This document shows, one piece after another, positions 53,547 to 64,000 of a stretch of 64,000 bases of DNA. Every line of letters begins with the position of its first letter. Positions within the stretch are counted from its first letter, which is position 1. A program made the position numbers and the translations under genes. Source of the DNA: Phymatolithon calcareum (lineage: Eukaryota > Rhodophyta > Florideophyceae > Hapalidiales); contig OZ345376.1 of NCBI GenBank assembly GCA_977006965.1, positions 1,674,001-1,738,000 on the forward strand, written 5' to 3'. The notes under the pieces were generated by a model, which was not told where the DNA came from, did no database searches, and saw only the letters and a list, made by a program, of their open reading frames with translations.

Positions 53547-55395
53547 ATGGGCCCCACTGAGGCTGCAAATGTCGCAAGCAAGGTTATGAAGTCCAAGGAG
53601 CGACGACCTGGTAAGAACCGGGCCCTAGGAGCCCCAGTGCACCCGAGCAAGTGTTCCGCGTACGTCTCGAACGTGTGCAAAGCGGAGAAGGATTGGAGTG
53701 TGACCCTTGAAAAGTTTACCGTTAACAGAGTAATGAGGAGGCATCTTCGAAGAGCCTTTAACAGAGCGCCAAGAGGAAAAGCTGTGGGCCCAGACGGCGT
53801 TGCTGTGGAGATGCTACACGCAAACAAAGAGGTCGGTTTCGAATTGATTCTGGTTCTGTGGGAGACATGCGGGCGACTGAGGTGCCTCCCACGACAATGG
53901 CGACATGCAACACTTATTCCCTTCTACACAAATTCCGGCAAAACTACAGGCCTATCTTTCGACTGAGTCAGGTCAGGAAGATAATCGATTCCGCCCTAGA
54001 CTCATACATAAGGGATCACTACCGGTTTAACAGAGAAAAACTGGGTTTTCGGCGAGACAAGAGCACATATTTGGCCATACTTCGCGCAAAGAATACTACG
54101 CAAAATGGTCACCCGTTCGTTGCTGTACTTGACTTGTCAGCAGCGTATGACAGCGTCCCGAGGGATATCCTCCTCGAGCGACTGAAGAAAAAGTTGCCGG
54201 TGCACAAAACAAAGATGGTATCTTACCTGATGAAACCGTCGTGGATCACGTCGGCAGGAGATGAAACGAAAACGTGGTGCATTATCGACCGAGGTGTTCC
54301 GCAGGGCTCCACGTTTAGTCCGTGCTTATATAACATATTCATGGATACGTTCGCCGAAGCTGCCGCCCAAGTAACAAGAACACTGTCTGACCATCCAGCG
54401 CAGCTATTTGCGGATGACGTTCTTCTTCAGGCAAAGAATGCAAAAGGATTGCAAAAAATATTGGACATAGCTACGAAGTGGGCAGCTGAAAACTCCATGA
54501 AATGGAACACGAAGCCAGAAAAGAGCGAGGCCCTTAAATACAAAGGACTCCCAAAGAAGAAATTCTTCCTTGCAGGAAAAGATCTGCACCAGGCCTGGAG
54601 ACTGTCCTACCTCGGGATCAGTATGAACAACAGCGGAGTCACCAACGATACAGCAATGTCAAGAGTTCGGAATGCGATGGGATGCATACACAAACTCCGC
54701 CAAATTGGCTTGAACGTCAGAGGACTCCAACCAACCACGTGCATCAGGATTTTCAAGTCGTTGATTCTCCCCGAATGGGAGTATGCCATTCACCTGACAC
54801 CGATTACGAAACGACTACTATCGGCAATTGAAGTAGCAGAAGGTCATTTCTACAGATACGTTTTCGGAAAATATGCCGAGTATCGAAGGGAGAGAATGCG
54901 AGTGCTCTGCCGTCTCGCCAGCCCACAGATGAGGAGAATGCACCAGGCTGAAAGGTTTGCCTTAAGCTTGGTAAGACGGAGGAAGTTCCTGGAGCTTTGA
55001 GAAGAATACAAGGGAAAAGAAGATGATCTGGAAGACGTATCAAAGGACATTGGTTATCTCGGGGAAGAGGAACATCTTAAAGAAGCTTTGAAACAAGCGG
55101 AAGAAGGTATGGGGTCAAAAAAGCGACGCATACAAGCAACAGTCAAAATCTGGTCGTTGGAAGAAGAGGGTCGAAAAGTTAAAATCCCAATCGGCGTACG
55201 GAACGACCTACCAGGAGTGCTATATATAAGGGACAGAACTGCGAGGTTGAGATGCCTGAGAGTCATTTTCAACAGAGTTCCTTTGTGGAGAAAATCCATT
55301 CTGGCGAAACACTTTGGGACTGGTGCTGTGGTGGAGCTTATCGTGTTGCAACGTATACTACGGTCTATGAAGATGGACCAAGAAACGGAATATGA
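53547..55395 (+). pseudogene. LINE-2 reverse transcriptase, copy A
   Basis: RT N-terminal block: GKAVGPDGVAVEMLHANKEV and CLPRQWRHATLIPF. After a frameshift near 53925 come NYRPIFRLSQVRKIIDSALD, FVAVLDLSAAYDSVPRDIL, the GVPQGSTFSPCLYNIF block, and the catalytic QLFADDVLL. The thumb region SYLGISMNNSGVTNDTAMS follows. A TGA at 54998-55000 (a Ser codon in copy B) separates the C-terminal part, which ends LQRILRSMKMDQETEYECKR. No RNase H is seen, unlike LINE-1. The frameshift and stop make this copy inactive. Confidence 0.85.
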
Positions 55396-55472
55396 ATGCA
55401 AAAGACTTACTTGGCCCTCACAGGGAGAAATGTTTTTTCTCCCTGTGAGGGCCCGAGTAAGTCTTTCGCATT
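55394..55472. repeat. Inverted duplication in the LINE-2 3' end, copy A only
   Basis: AAAGACTTACTTGGCCCTCA and CAGGGAGAAA are followed after a few bases by their near reverse complement (TTCTCCCTGTGAGGGC, AGTAAGTCTTT). Copy B has only one arm, at about 60666-60705. Confidence 0.85.
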
Positions 55473-55607
55473 ATTTTTCTGAAAAATTCGAATTAAGGAG
55501 ATATTAGAAGGAGAGTAGAGAGATGAGTATCGAAAACAGCAAGAAGCTGCCCTGTTACTTAAGTTGAGGCTTTGGGAGCTTTTAAAATAAATCAACATGT
55601 ATCCCCC

Positions 55608-56434
55608 ACCCGTCCCCAAGGGATGCAGGGATCTGCTCACTGACAAAAGTTGTGTCACGTTTATTTGGCATGATGGTGCGGGTTTCGTCAGCATAGAGGA
55701 AATGAGCTTCTGTGGCGTTTTGTGGGATCAGCAGCTCTATTCACCGCGTTTTTTCCAAAACAATCCAAATCTGGCTCCGGCTCCAGCTTTCCAATTGCAA
55801 AGAGTTGATCCAAACAGGAAAGCTGCTGACGAATCTTCATATCGAAACGCGAGTTGTGTGGGCATAAATACTTTGCATCTGCACAAAAGTCGGCACTTAG
55901 CAGGCCGAGGAAAAATGAAATTTTCAAACGGTCGAAAGCGTCAGAGAGACAGGCTTTAATTCCTCTCGGAGGACGAGATTGTCCATTCGCATCGCTTCAA
56001 ATATGCAAAGTTTGCCCATACCTCTCCATGGATCAAGGCAGGTAGAAAAACATTTCAGGCAGACGGCATTTCGCCGTTACGAGTTGGTAGAAATCAAAGA
56101 TGTGCACATGTCTTGTACTAACGAGATGTCTTGCTCTTCCAGGGTAATGCAAACATTTTGGCAAAAAAAGGTAAGAAATTTTGTTTCGTGTTCGTATCGC
56201 TGACCAGAAGATTTGTTCATAATCACCTTCCATGCGGGATATCCGTGAAATCATGGAGTGTGCATGTTTCCTACCACTTTTGTTGTGCGTTGAGAAGCAA
56301 AGATGTTCGCTGTCTGGAAATTAGAACCCAGGGCTCGTTGTCCCGCAATTTGCGGCGATAACTGTATGCAAACCGGACAGAGGTGTGGTTGAACAGTTCG
56401 CGTGTATACAAAGAGTGGTCCGAGACCGGCGGCA
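55608..56434. other. Spacer between the LINE-2 copies, no gene assigned
   Basis: Short plus- and minus-strand frames with no recognisable domain. Under the inversion model this end was originally next to copy B. Confidence 0.4.
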
Positions 56435-56444
56435 AAAAATCTAG

Positions 56445-57636
56445 GAGGAAATTCGCTGCATGGACCGAAAAAGGTGGCAAAATTCGCTAAATCGGCACCC
56501 CTTGCAATAACTACTACTCGTTATGATACAAAGAGCACTCCATAGAAATAAACTTATCAAAAAATAATATTTATTTCATGCGCAACTCTCTATGCTTCAG
56601 CTCCTCGTCGTAAGTAGCATCTCCGTTATCGCAGGCGGTGAGGTCAATTATCATGGACTGAGCCGCTGGGTTGATGAGTTTTCGCTTCGCCTCAACAAAA
56701 TTGCAGATGTTCGGCTTGGCGCATGTCTGCGAGAAGTGACCGTTGTTTCCGCACGAGGAGCCGTGACGGGACCTCATTTCGGACGGGAAGTAGGGCCTCT
56801 TGCGCTTGCGGCCCAGCTTAGGGACAAGGTCAAACGGAAACAAATCATCCTGTACTAGCTGGTAACCAGTGACTGCAACACGAATGATGATGCCCTCGTG
56901 TTGCTTGGCCTACGTTATCAATAGCCATGGGTCCCACACCAGATCTTGTGTCACGGGTCGAACGCGACTCAATGCTGCGCCAAGCGTCTAGAACAGTTCA
57001 AAAGTGCAGCGACGACGTGGATACATGGCCGCTGGTGCTCCTGAAAGTGGCGGCAAGAGCATGTAGCGCGGTAGTCACTGTTAACTACCCCAGGGAATGG
57101 TGTCACTTGGCTGCTAACAGCAAACCTCAGCATGTCACTTTCGATGACCTCCGGCTCCACAAGCGGCTTCTCCGCTCAGAAGATTTTTCCTGGTGATTCT
57201 TGTAGCAGCAAGGCGTTAGGGACTTTCCTTGCCAATAGACGTGTTGTGGGCGATGACGAGGTTGACAACGTCGTCAAAGTTTGCTCCAAGGCAGTCACCC
57301 ACACTTAGAACGAGCTCCACCTTCTCCATGAGTTCAGAGTGTTCGGGCGAGAGTGTTGTGAGTTTTCTTAGCAGTCGAATGCGACGAGGTGCAGAGTACT
57401 TTGCATAGCGGATTAGTAGTGTAATAATAAGACAACTCTCGATGCTAGTATAACGCTATTAAAAACGTGCCGACTTTCCTCAAGTTGGGACACATGGAAC
57501 TTTCTCAATAAATCCTCTTAATTACGTGTAATGATAAGCGGCTGTCTAGCTGAAATCATAACCAGTAGTAGTTTTTGCAAGGGTGCCGATTTAGCGAATT
57601 TTGCCACCTTTTTCGGTCCATGCAGCGAATTTCCTC
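56445..57636 (-). mobile_element. MULE-type DNA transposon, non-autonomous
   Basis: Flanked by a perfect 10-bp duplication AAAAATCTAG (56435-56444 and 57637-57646), the size expected for Mutator-like elements. Terminal inverted repeats of at least 80 bp start GAGGAAATTCGCTGCATGG and continue through ACCGAAAAAGGTGGC (56445-56525, mirrored at 57556-57636). Internal sequence encodes only the C-terminal part of a transposase. Confidence 0.95.
56571..57190 (-). pseudogene. MULE transposase C-terminal remnant (SWIM and CCHC fingers)
   Basis: The minus-strand frame at 56969-57190 gives YRATCSCRHFQEHQRPCIHV, a SWIM zinc finger (CxC..CxH) as in MULE/FAR1 proteins. After a stop and frameshift, 56571-56843 has RPYFPSEMRSRH then SSCGNNGHFSQTC, a CCHC-like knuckle typical of MULE tails. 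The DDE core is absent; the upstream 57200-57420 has an open but unrecognised stretch. Inactive. Confidence 0.8.
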
Positions 57637-57646
57637 AAAAATCTAG

Positions 57647-58225
57647 TGTTACTTTTATAATATTTTTGTCTTTATAATTTTGAATGTACTGTAGAGGAAA
57701 AACGTCAAGTGCCCATATCTCAAAGAAGGGAAGCAATAGTTTCAACTAAGTTTTTTGGGACAACACGGTGTTTTGCACATTGGGAATATGCGCCCTTGAA
57801 TCGTGGCGCTCGCATTCACTCTGAACTAAAATCGAGTGACTGCGAGCGCCATGGCGGACTATCATCCTCTTCTTCAATTTTTGCTCACTCAGGTGCTATC
57901 CCCCGCCATTGACATATAGTCAGGGGGTCTGCGCCACAGATGGCGGAAGATGCGAAAAAAAGCTAATATTATTCGACACAGCTTTGCGATGTAGGCTTAC
58001 TCTGCCCTGGTGTTAGTTGCCGATCAATAAACAATATTCCATTCTCCATGTCTGACAGAGCTGTGAAGTTGCGGTTGTCTCCATCGATATGGACGAAACT
58101 ACTTCCTCCTTTCTAATAGATGATTTACTATCGCAGCAAGAAGATCCTTTTCGCGTCTGCTTACATTTGATCACGTCAGGCACTATAACAGTCTGCAACA
58201 CGCCGTTTCGTTTTCGCTTTTTCGC
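57647..58225. other. Spacer, nothing assignable
   Basis: No gene or repeat recognised apart from the hairpin that starts at 58226. Confidence 0.4.
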
Positions 58226-58303
58226 ATTAAATTTGAATTCCAACTATATTGCCTCCGACTTGCAATCGTGCCGGAGGCAATATAGTTGGAATCCAAATTT
58301 AAT
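58226..58303. repeat. Hairpin with 32-bp arms, 14-nt loop
   Basis: Arms 58226-58257 and 58272-58303 are complementary with one mismatch (core CCAACTATATTGCCTCCG). It could be a small-RNA precursor, a remnant of a small inverted element, or a replication-slippage product. No coding sequence spans it. Confidence 0.95.
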
Positions 58304-58570
58304 CGGGGTGATTATTACTAGCCGCTTTCTCTCTGTCTCTTGTTCTTTAAATTATTTGTACAGGGATTTGGTGAAATAGCGCTGAGCAGGATATGTTACA
58401 GCCTCTGCAAGGGCTGTTCAACGCTGAGCTAAATGTGCACTATAGTGCTCTCCTTGTAGAGACCACTAGGCCATAAGATGTGTGCCCCTGGACCAGGGAC
58501 ATGTGTGGACCTATGATCTACCCTATATCAAGGATGTGTATCCCGACACGCCTTGCACTATCTAGACGTA

Positions 58571-59082
58571 CAGTCAATCCTCTTTCAATGGATCCTCGAA
58601 ATTAGAATATACTCACTTTCCAGGATACGAAGTAGATGAACGAATATAAGATACAGTACTCCTAAATATAACGATATGTAAAGTGTGTGGAATACTCAAT
58701 TTGAGAATAATTTCCCATACCCTGGCCACGGCACATGATTGAAAATTGTTTACTTTTTGACACCGACGCACAGTGCACGTTGTCCACTTGTACACTTGTG
58801 GCGTTTTCTTAACCTGTCTTTATTCCATCTTTCTATTTTTTAATGAAAAATTCAATAATTCTCCGTTGTTTCATAGAAACAATATTTATGTGCCGCTCAA
58901 TGCATTTGCGGATGAACCACAGCGCGCTCCTGGTCCAACATCAGTTGGCGGAATGGCACAACGTCCCTCCTCTGCACACGTGTGTCCGTCGACTTATGAT
59001 TCAAAATCACTGCCGGAATATCCTGGATTTGCTGGATATCAAGTCGTTCCACATTGGGCATTTAGTTAACGAGGATTGACTG
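58571..59082. mobile_element. pogo-type MITE, 512 bp
   Basis: Ends in CAGTCAATCCTC at both sides in inverted orientation, flanked by TA (58569-58570 and 59083-59084). Same terminal type as the MITE at 28798-29195 but longer and with less terminal identity. No coding region recognised. Confidence 0.85.
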
Positions 59083-59879
59083 TATAATTTCTACAATTCT
59101 ATCATACTGGATACAGTAACAACGCAGATGGGCCCTTCACGGGTGGTGAGAAATCAGCGCCCATCCCAAAACCCAACCCAGTGTTGAGGACTGGTCTTTT
59201 TGACAGAAACACCAACCAGGGGAAAATTAGAGGGGGACAAACGCAGAATTTTTCAGTTTCAAAGATTGTAGAGAATTATTATCCTCTGCTGTGCCAGGCA
59301 TATTATGGGTTAACGATTGTATCAAAATTATTAGCGAAAATCGTGGTGCTCGCTGTGACGAGTTGTGCCGTACGGAGCCCGGCAGCCAATTGCAGTATGC
59401 TAAAACAACAGACACGTCATTAGGCATCATTACAGCGTGGGGCGAGCGCAGTAAAGGCTGCTTTCTTTGCTTCGAAAGTTGCAATAAGAACGTCGAAACT
59501 TACTGTATTGTAAAGGTGTCGTGCACAAGCAGCGCCGTTGCACCGATTTGTTCACAAAGGTTCTAGTTCCACCAATGTCCGTTAATTTTAGTTATTTCTC
59601 TCAAAATAACGTTTCCAGGCACGAGAACGACCGATACATCGGATTTTGCCAATGTTCGCACTCAACTTACAGCAATTTTCCTATTGCGCGAGCTTCCAAT
59701 TGAAACGTTTCTAATTCGCCATTTTCTTTCATACGAGCTCGAAACGCAGCTGTCCAGAAAAAGCGGTATGACAACCGCTCTGCGTTAGTCCCCGTCTAAC
59801 TTTCCCTTGCACCAACCAATCAATTGTGTTTATATCGTTGGGATGGGCGCTCACGGTGGAGACGCTTTTACGATACTTC
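59083..59879. other. Spacer with a G-rich repeat start
   Basis: At 59214 begins CAGGGGAAAATTAGAGGGGG, similar to 29267. These two stretches also share TGTATCAAAA and GCAGTAAA words further in, suggesting one old repeat family. No gene is seen. Confidence 0.4.
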
Positions 59880-60541
59880 TGAGCACTGTTGGGCTAACAG
59901 TGGCAAACCATTCATCGGCGAACGGGTCAACCTGTTTTTGCTTTCGGATGCGCCCTCTCTTGCAAAGCGCAAAACAGGCGTAATAACATTTGTACCGGAC
60001 CAAGGTTTCACGCGACCTCTAGTCTCAGTCCTCCCACCTGCCAGGTGAAACGCTAACTGGCGATTGCCCTCCGACGACGTCGTAATAACCATGAACGACA
60101 CCACCTCGACCTGCTTTCCCCACAGACCAGCAATTGCATTGGTAGGAAACCTGGGCCCTGGGAAAAGCATTCTGCTCAACGGGCTCGCCGGAACTCCACA
60201 GTTCAGATCAAGCTTTCCACCGAAAATGCTTGGAGAACTTCTGTCAGTCCTTCACATAAGCGGGCCTCGTCTATGTGAAGGTCTGACAGATGTTCTACAA
60301 GCATTTTCGGTGGAAAACTTGGCGCTGTACGGCCCCCCGGTCTTTTCGATATCACGAGAAGTAAGCAAGCGGGTGAAGAACTGGACAAGTTACTCTCCGA
60401 AAATGTATCGCTCAGGATTGCGTTCGTTGTCATTTTGGATGGAGGCTGAGTGAGAAAAAGCGGCACGCTCACGATAAAGCTTGTACTCGATGCTATTTCC
60501 GTGGACATCAAAGATCGGTCCGGGGTAATAGTCAACTAGAT
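59880..60541 (+). pseudogene. GTPase/Sel1 pseudogene, 5' half (copy 2), inverted
   Basis: Plus strand; the ATG corresponds to 60091. G1 is GNLGPGKSILLNGL (T to I after GKS). The same coding palindrome as in copy 1 follows at 60214-60316. The G3 region is damaged (a one-base change of frame after NLALYG, DTPGL not readable). The TGA of copy 1 after the G3 region is also present here. It breaks off at the start of G4 (GTCAAC), precisely where the 3' half at 52385 begins. 59880-60090 matches the 5' flank of copy 1. The two halves were one gene before LINE-2 insertion and inversion. Confidence 0.85.
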
Positions 60542-60689
60542 AGGGGGATATATGTTGATTTATTTTAAAAGCTCCCAAAGCCTCAAATTGAGTAACAGGG
60601 CAGCTTCTCGCTGTTTTCGATACTCATCTCTCTACTATCCTTCTAATATCTCCTTAATTCGAATTTTTCTCCCTGTGAGGGCTCAGGTA

Positions 60690-63600
60690 AGTCTTTTGCA
60701 TTCATATTCCGTTTCTTGGTCCATCTTCATAGACCGTAGTATACGTTACAACACGATAAGCTCCACCACAGCATCAGTCCCAAAGTGTTTCGCCAGAATG
60801 GATTTTCTCCACAAAGGAACTCTGTTGAAAATGACTCTCAGGCATCTCAACCTCGCAGTTCTGTCCCTTATATATAGCACTCCTGGTAGGTCGTTCCGTA
60901 CGCCGATCGGGATTTTAACTTTTCGACCCTCTTCTTCCAACGACCAGATTTTGACTGTTGCTTGTATGCGTCGCTTTTTTGACACCATATCTTCTTCCGC
61001 TTGTTTCAGAGCTTCTTTAAGGTGTTCCTCTTCCCCGAGATAACCAATGTCCTTTGATACGTCTTCCAGATCATCTTCTTTTCCCTGGTATTCTTCTGAA
61101 AGCTCCAGGAACTTCCTCCGTCTTACCAAGCTTAAGGCAAACCTTTCAGCCTGGTGCATTCTCCTCATCTGTGGGCTGGCGAGACGGCAGAGCACTCGCA
61201 TTCTCTCCCTTCGATACTCGGCATATTTTCCGAAAACGTATCTGTAGAAAAGACCTTCTGCTACTTCAATTGCCGATAGCAGTCGTTTCGTAATCGGTGT
61301 CAGGTGAATGGCATACTCCCATTCGGGGAGAATCAACGACTTGAAAATCCTGATGCACGTGTTTGGTTGGAGTCCTCTGACGTTCAAGCCAATTTGGCGG
61401 AGTTTGTGTATGCATCCCATCGCATTCCGAACTCTTGACATTGCTGTATCGTTGGTGACTCCGCTGTTGTTCATACTGATCCCGAGGTAGGACAGTCTCC
61501 AGGCCTGGTGCAGATCTTTTCCTGCAAGGAAGAATTTCTTCTTTGGGAGTCCTTTGTATTTAAGGGCCTCGCTCTTTCCTGGCTTCGTGTTCCATTTCAT
61601 GGAGTTCTCAGCTGCCCACTTCGTAGCTATGTCCAATATTTTTTGCAATCCTTTTGCATTCTTTGCCTGAAGAAGAACGTCATCCGCAAATAGCTGCGCT
61701 GGATGGTCAGACAGTGTTCTTGTTACTTGGGCGGCAGCTTCGGCGAACGTATCCATGAATATGTTATATAAGCACGGACTAAACGTGGAGCCCTGCGGAA
61801 CACCTCGGTCGATAATGCACTACGTTTTCGTTTCATCTCCTGCCGACGTGATCCACGACGGTTTCATCAGGTAAGATACCATCTTTGTTTTGTGCACCGG
61901 CAACTTTTTCTTCAGTCGCTCGAGGATGATATCTCTCGGGACGCTGCTATACGCTGCTAACAAGTCAAGTACAGCAACGAACGGGTGACCATTTTGCGTA
62001 GTATTCTTTGCGCGAAGTATGGCCAAATATGTTTTTTTATTTTCAACTATGTAGTTGAGTTTTTAAAGCCCTCAGTAACACTCTTAAGACTGTACAGGAG
62101 CGGCTTTTCTAGTCACCATACGGTAACGCTAGCGGTCGGGGGTAGCTTGTGTCTCACGTTTCTTTCAGGTTACCTGTTTGGTAACTTTAGCCTCTGGAAC
62201 CTAATACGGACGCTTTTCGCACATGACTTGCTTGAACGGGCTCGTCTTACATCAGTAAAAAACCTCCACCGAAGGATGGAGGAAAAAGATTACAATCCTT
62301 GCTCGTTCATCTCCTTTCGTCGAGGAGTTTTCTCATCGGGTTGCTCTAGGCAGAGCGACTTCGCTTCAATGTCGCGCTTGCTTCTACGCTGCGTCCCGGC
62401 GGGGGCCCTTGTTCGTGAAGAGGTTTACTCACTGGTCCACAGGCGCCTTACCCTCTTCGGGCGATAGCAACTTCTTTCGAGGATCAACTTGCGCAGCACC
62501 TTACTTAGTGCTCGTCCAGATCCTTGTCATCTTCGAGTGGTGACATTTTCAACTACGACAACCTTGCAGGGGCGAGGCGTCATTCCCCTTACCGAGTTTT
62601 TGCTCGGTTTCACGATCGTTGCCAGCTTCAAGCGCTGACTTCAGGCATAGCATTCTCGGCCTGTGGGCGGCGCGAGTTCTTGACTCGAGGGGTCGGTCGT
62701 GGCATGGTTATGATAGGCGACCGGTTTTATATGCCACCGCATTTCGCAAAAATTGGCCAAATATGTGCTCTTGTCTCTCCGAAAACCCAGTTGTGCTCTG
62801 CTAAACCGGTAGTGATCCCTTATGTATGAGTCTAGGGCGGAATCGATTATCTTCCTGACCTGACTCAGTGGAGATATAGGCCTGTAGTTTTGCCGCAATT
62901 TGTGCTGGACATTTCTTGTAGAAGGGAATAAGTGTTGCATGTCGCCATTGTCGTGGGAGGCACCTCAGTCGCCCGCATGTCTCCCACAGAACCAGAATCA
63001 ATTCGAAACCGACCTCCTTGTTTGCGTGTAGCATCTCCACAGCAACGCCGTCTGGGCCCACAGCTTTTCCTCTTGGCGCTCTGTTAAAGGCTCTTCGAAG
63101 ATGCCTCCTCATTACTCTGTTAACGGTAAACCTTTCAAGGGTCACACTCCAATCATTCTCCGCTTTGCACACGTTCGAGATGTACGCGGAAAACTTGCTC
63201 GGGTGCACTGGGGCTCCTAGGGCCCGGTTCTTACCAGGTCGTCGCTCCTTGGACTTCATAACCTTGCTTGCGACATTTGCAGCCTCAGTGGGGCCCATCT
63301 TCTCGATTCCTTCTATATATTTTCAAATTGGTCCTCCTTCGATTTCCGTACCTTTTTCTGGATCAGCGCTTTGACTTTTTTCAGCTCAGATTTGTCTGCT
63401 TGGAGACCCATGCTTTGTACCCTTTTGTAAATCCTTGTTCTTTTCTTGGCTAATTGATCGAGCTCTCTCTTCCAGAACGTCTTGTGGACAACGGTGCCTT
63501 TAGGGGAAAACCTAAGAGGACCGGTGGGGCACCGCTCTTTGCAAATGAGGTCCTGGGGGACCGTCTGGCCAGAGCCCCTGACATTTTCTTTAATTTTATT

Positions 63601-63690
63601 CTTTGAGTGAGTTTGCTTCGAGACAGGAGTACTACATGGCGGATTTTGCTGCTCTGCGGAGCCGGTGTTTCGAGCGTGTGGATTCTCCAT
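60690..63690 (-). pseudogene. LINE-2 reverse transcriptase, copy B
   Basis: Same RT motifs as copy A: DGVAVEMLHANK, LRQNYRPISPLSQVRK, FVAVLDLLAAYSSVPRD, QLFADDVLL. The catalytic pre-motif reads AAYSSV instead of AAYDSV, and a frameshift lies near 62910. The C-terminal part is open where copy A has a TGA (LELSEEYQGKEDDLED). A stop near 61821 replaces the Trp of TKTWC in copy A. The insertion at 62033-62753 interrupts STYLA/ILRAKN. Inactive. Confidence 0.85.
62033..62753 (-). mobile_element. 721-bp insert with poly(A)-like end in LINE-2 copy B
   Basis: Flanked by the 13-bp duplication TGGCCAAATATGT (62020-62032 and 62754-62766). Copy A shows the empty site (about 54063-54079). On the minus strand it ends in an A-rich run (AAAATAAAAAA), so it was retroposed. 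It has no RT. The content is unfamiliar: GC-moderate, with a TATAAAACC word near its minus-strand 5' end. It may be a SINE or a processed non-coding transcript. Confidence 0.75.
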
Positions 63691-64000
63691 GATGTTCTTG
63701 GATCTAGATGATATGTTAGTGTGTGCTGTGGTCTAAGGGAGAGTCGGCACGGCCACAGGAAGAGGAGGTGAAGTTGGAATCGATGAAAAACTCTCAAGGT
63801 GTCCAAAGGAGGCACCCTGAGATTTGTGGTCTCTGAACGACCACGTAGGATTCCATTTTTGAACAGAGTGAGGAGGAACTCGAATGAGCTTGTTTCCACG
63901 ATGTAAATCGACAACTTGATTGTCAACTCCCGCCACTGTGGCGTGTCCGAGGTATTCGCGTGAATTTTGTCGCAGTAGATCACAATGTCGTTGAGCTCAA

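Larger units (their letters stand above)
52386..55607 (+). mobile_element. LINE-2 copy A (non-LTR retrotransposon)
   Basis: Starts after ATCTTGTTGTCTATT (52371-52385) and ends with GCTTTTAAAATAAATCAACA then TGTATCCCCC. The 3' end is the same in copy B and in the palindrome arms. The expected second target copy is found not at 55608 but next to copy B (60527-60541, reverse complement ATCTAGTTGACTATT, 13 of 15 matching), which implies a later inversion. The 5' 165 bp differ from copy B; shared sequence starts at ACAAGACGTTCTGGA. It carries its own nested insertion at 52613-53409. Confidence 0.8.
60542..64000 (-). mobile_element. LINE-2 copy B, extends beyond the window
   Basis: Minus-strand copy of LINE-2, nearly identical to copy A over 53410-55395. 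Its 3' end is at 60542 (TATATCCCCC on the minus strand). It extends further 5' than A, and its sequence continues to the window edge. The region 63450-63990 may hold the end of an endonuclease and the linker to RT. It carries a nested insertion at 62033-62753. Confidence 0.85.

Overview
The window looks like nuclear DNA of an intron-poor, transposon-rich photosynthetic eukaryote. A florideophyte red alga such as Chondrus is my best guess; this is inference. The reasons are: long uninterrupted host ORFs (a 1244-codon membrane protein, a 576-codon secreted protein, a 532-codon F-box-like protein), an intact nuclear gene for a plastid photosystem II S4-domain protein, and most of the remaining DNA consisting of nested Class I and Class II elements. 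I see no bacterial operon structure and no CRISPR array.

Layout. 1-11716 is a long palindrome: two arms of at least 1646 bp, collinear without indels, around a 26-nt loop. A 5'-truncated LINE (here LINE-1) sits in its right arm, flanked by a 12-bp target duplication. Inside the LINE-1 reverse transcriptase lies a further 5.7-kb segment with a 10-bp direct repeat at its ends. That segment holds a decayed hAT transposase, a second LINE-1 fragment, the intact S4 gene and a coiled-coil ORF. LINE-1 itself has a Tudor-like module inside its RNase H domain.

11720-22830 is the host gene region: a secreted protein of unknown family, an F-box-like protein, and a DM13x3-DOMON-cupredoxin-DOMON-cytochrome b561 protein. 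It also holds an inverted partial pseudogene copy of the last gene, a LINE-2 remnant and a tRNA-Ser-derived fragment.

22947-26922 is one copy of a segmental duplication carrying a GTPase/Sel1-repeat pseudogene. 27067-42200 is repeat debris: a fold-back Tc1/mariner element, pogo-type MITEs and transposase remnants, Copia-like gag/integrase scraps, and another Sel1-repeat remnant.

42505-52385 is the second copy of the segmental duplication. It is interrupted by a complete Copia retrotransposon (43726-50301) with apparently identical 623-bp LTRs, open gag and pol frames and a 5-bp target duplication. The GTPase gene of this copy was then split by LINE-2 copy A (52386-55607). Its 5' half now lies inverted at 59880-60541 against LINE-2 copy B (60542-64000, opposite strand). 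The simplest reading is an inversion between the two oppositely oriented LINE-2 copies. The spacer holds a MULE with a perfect 10-bp target duplication, a pogo-type MITE and a 32-bp-arm hairpin.

The recurring theme is inverted duplication: the large palindrome, the Tc1 fold-back, inverted LINE-2 3' ends, a coding palindrome in the GTPase gene, an inverted host-gene copy and several short hairpins.
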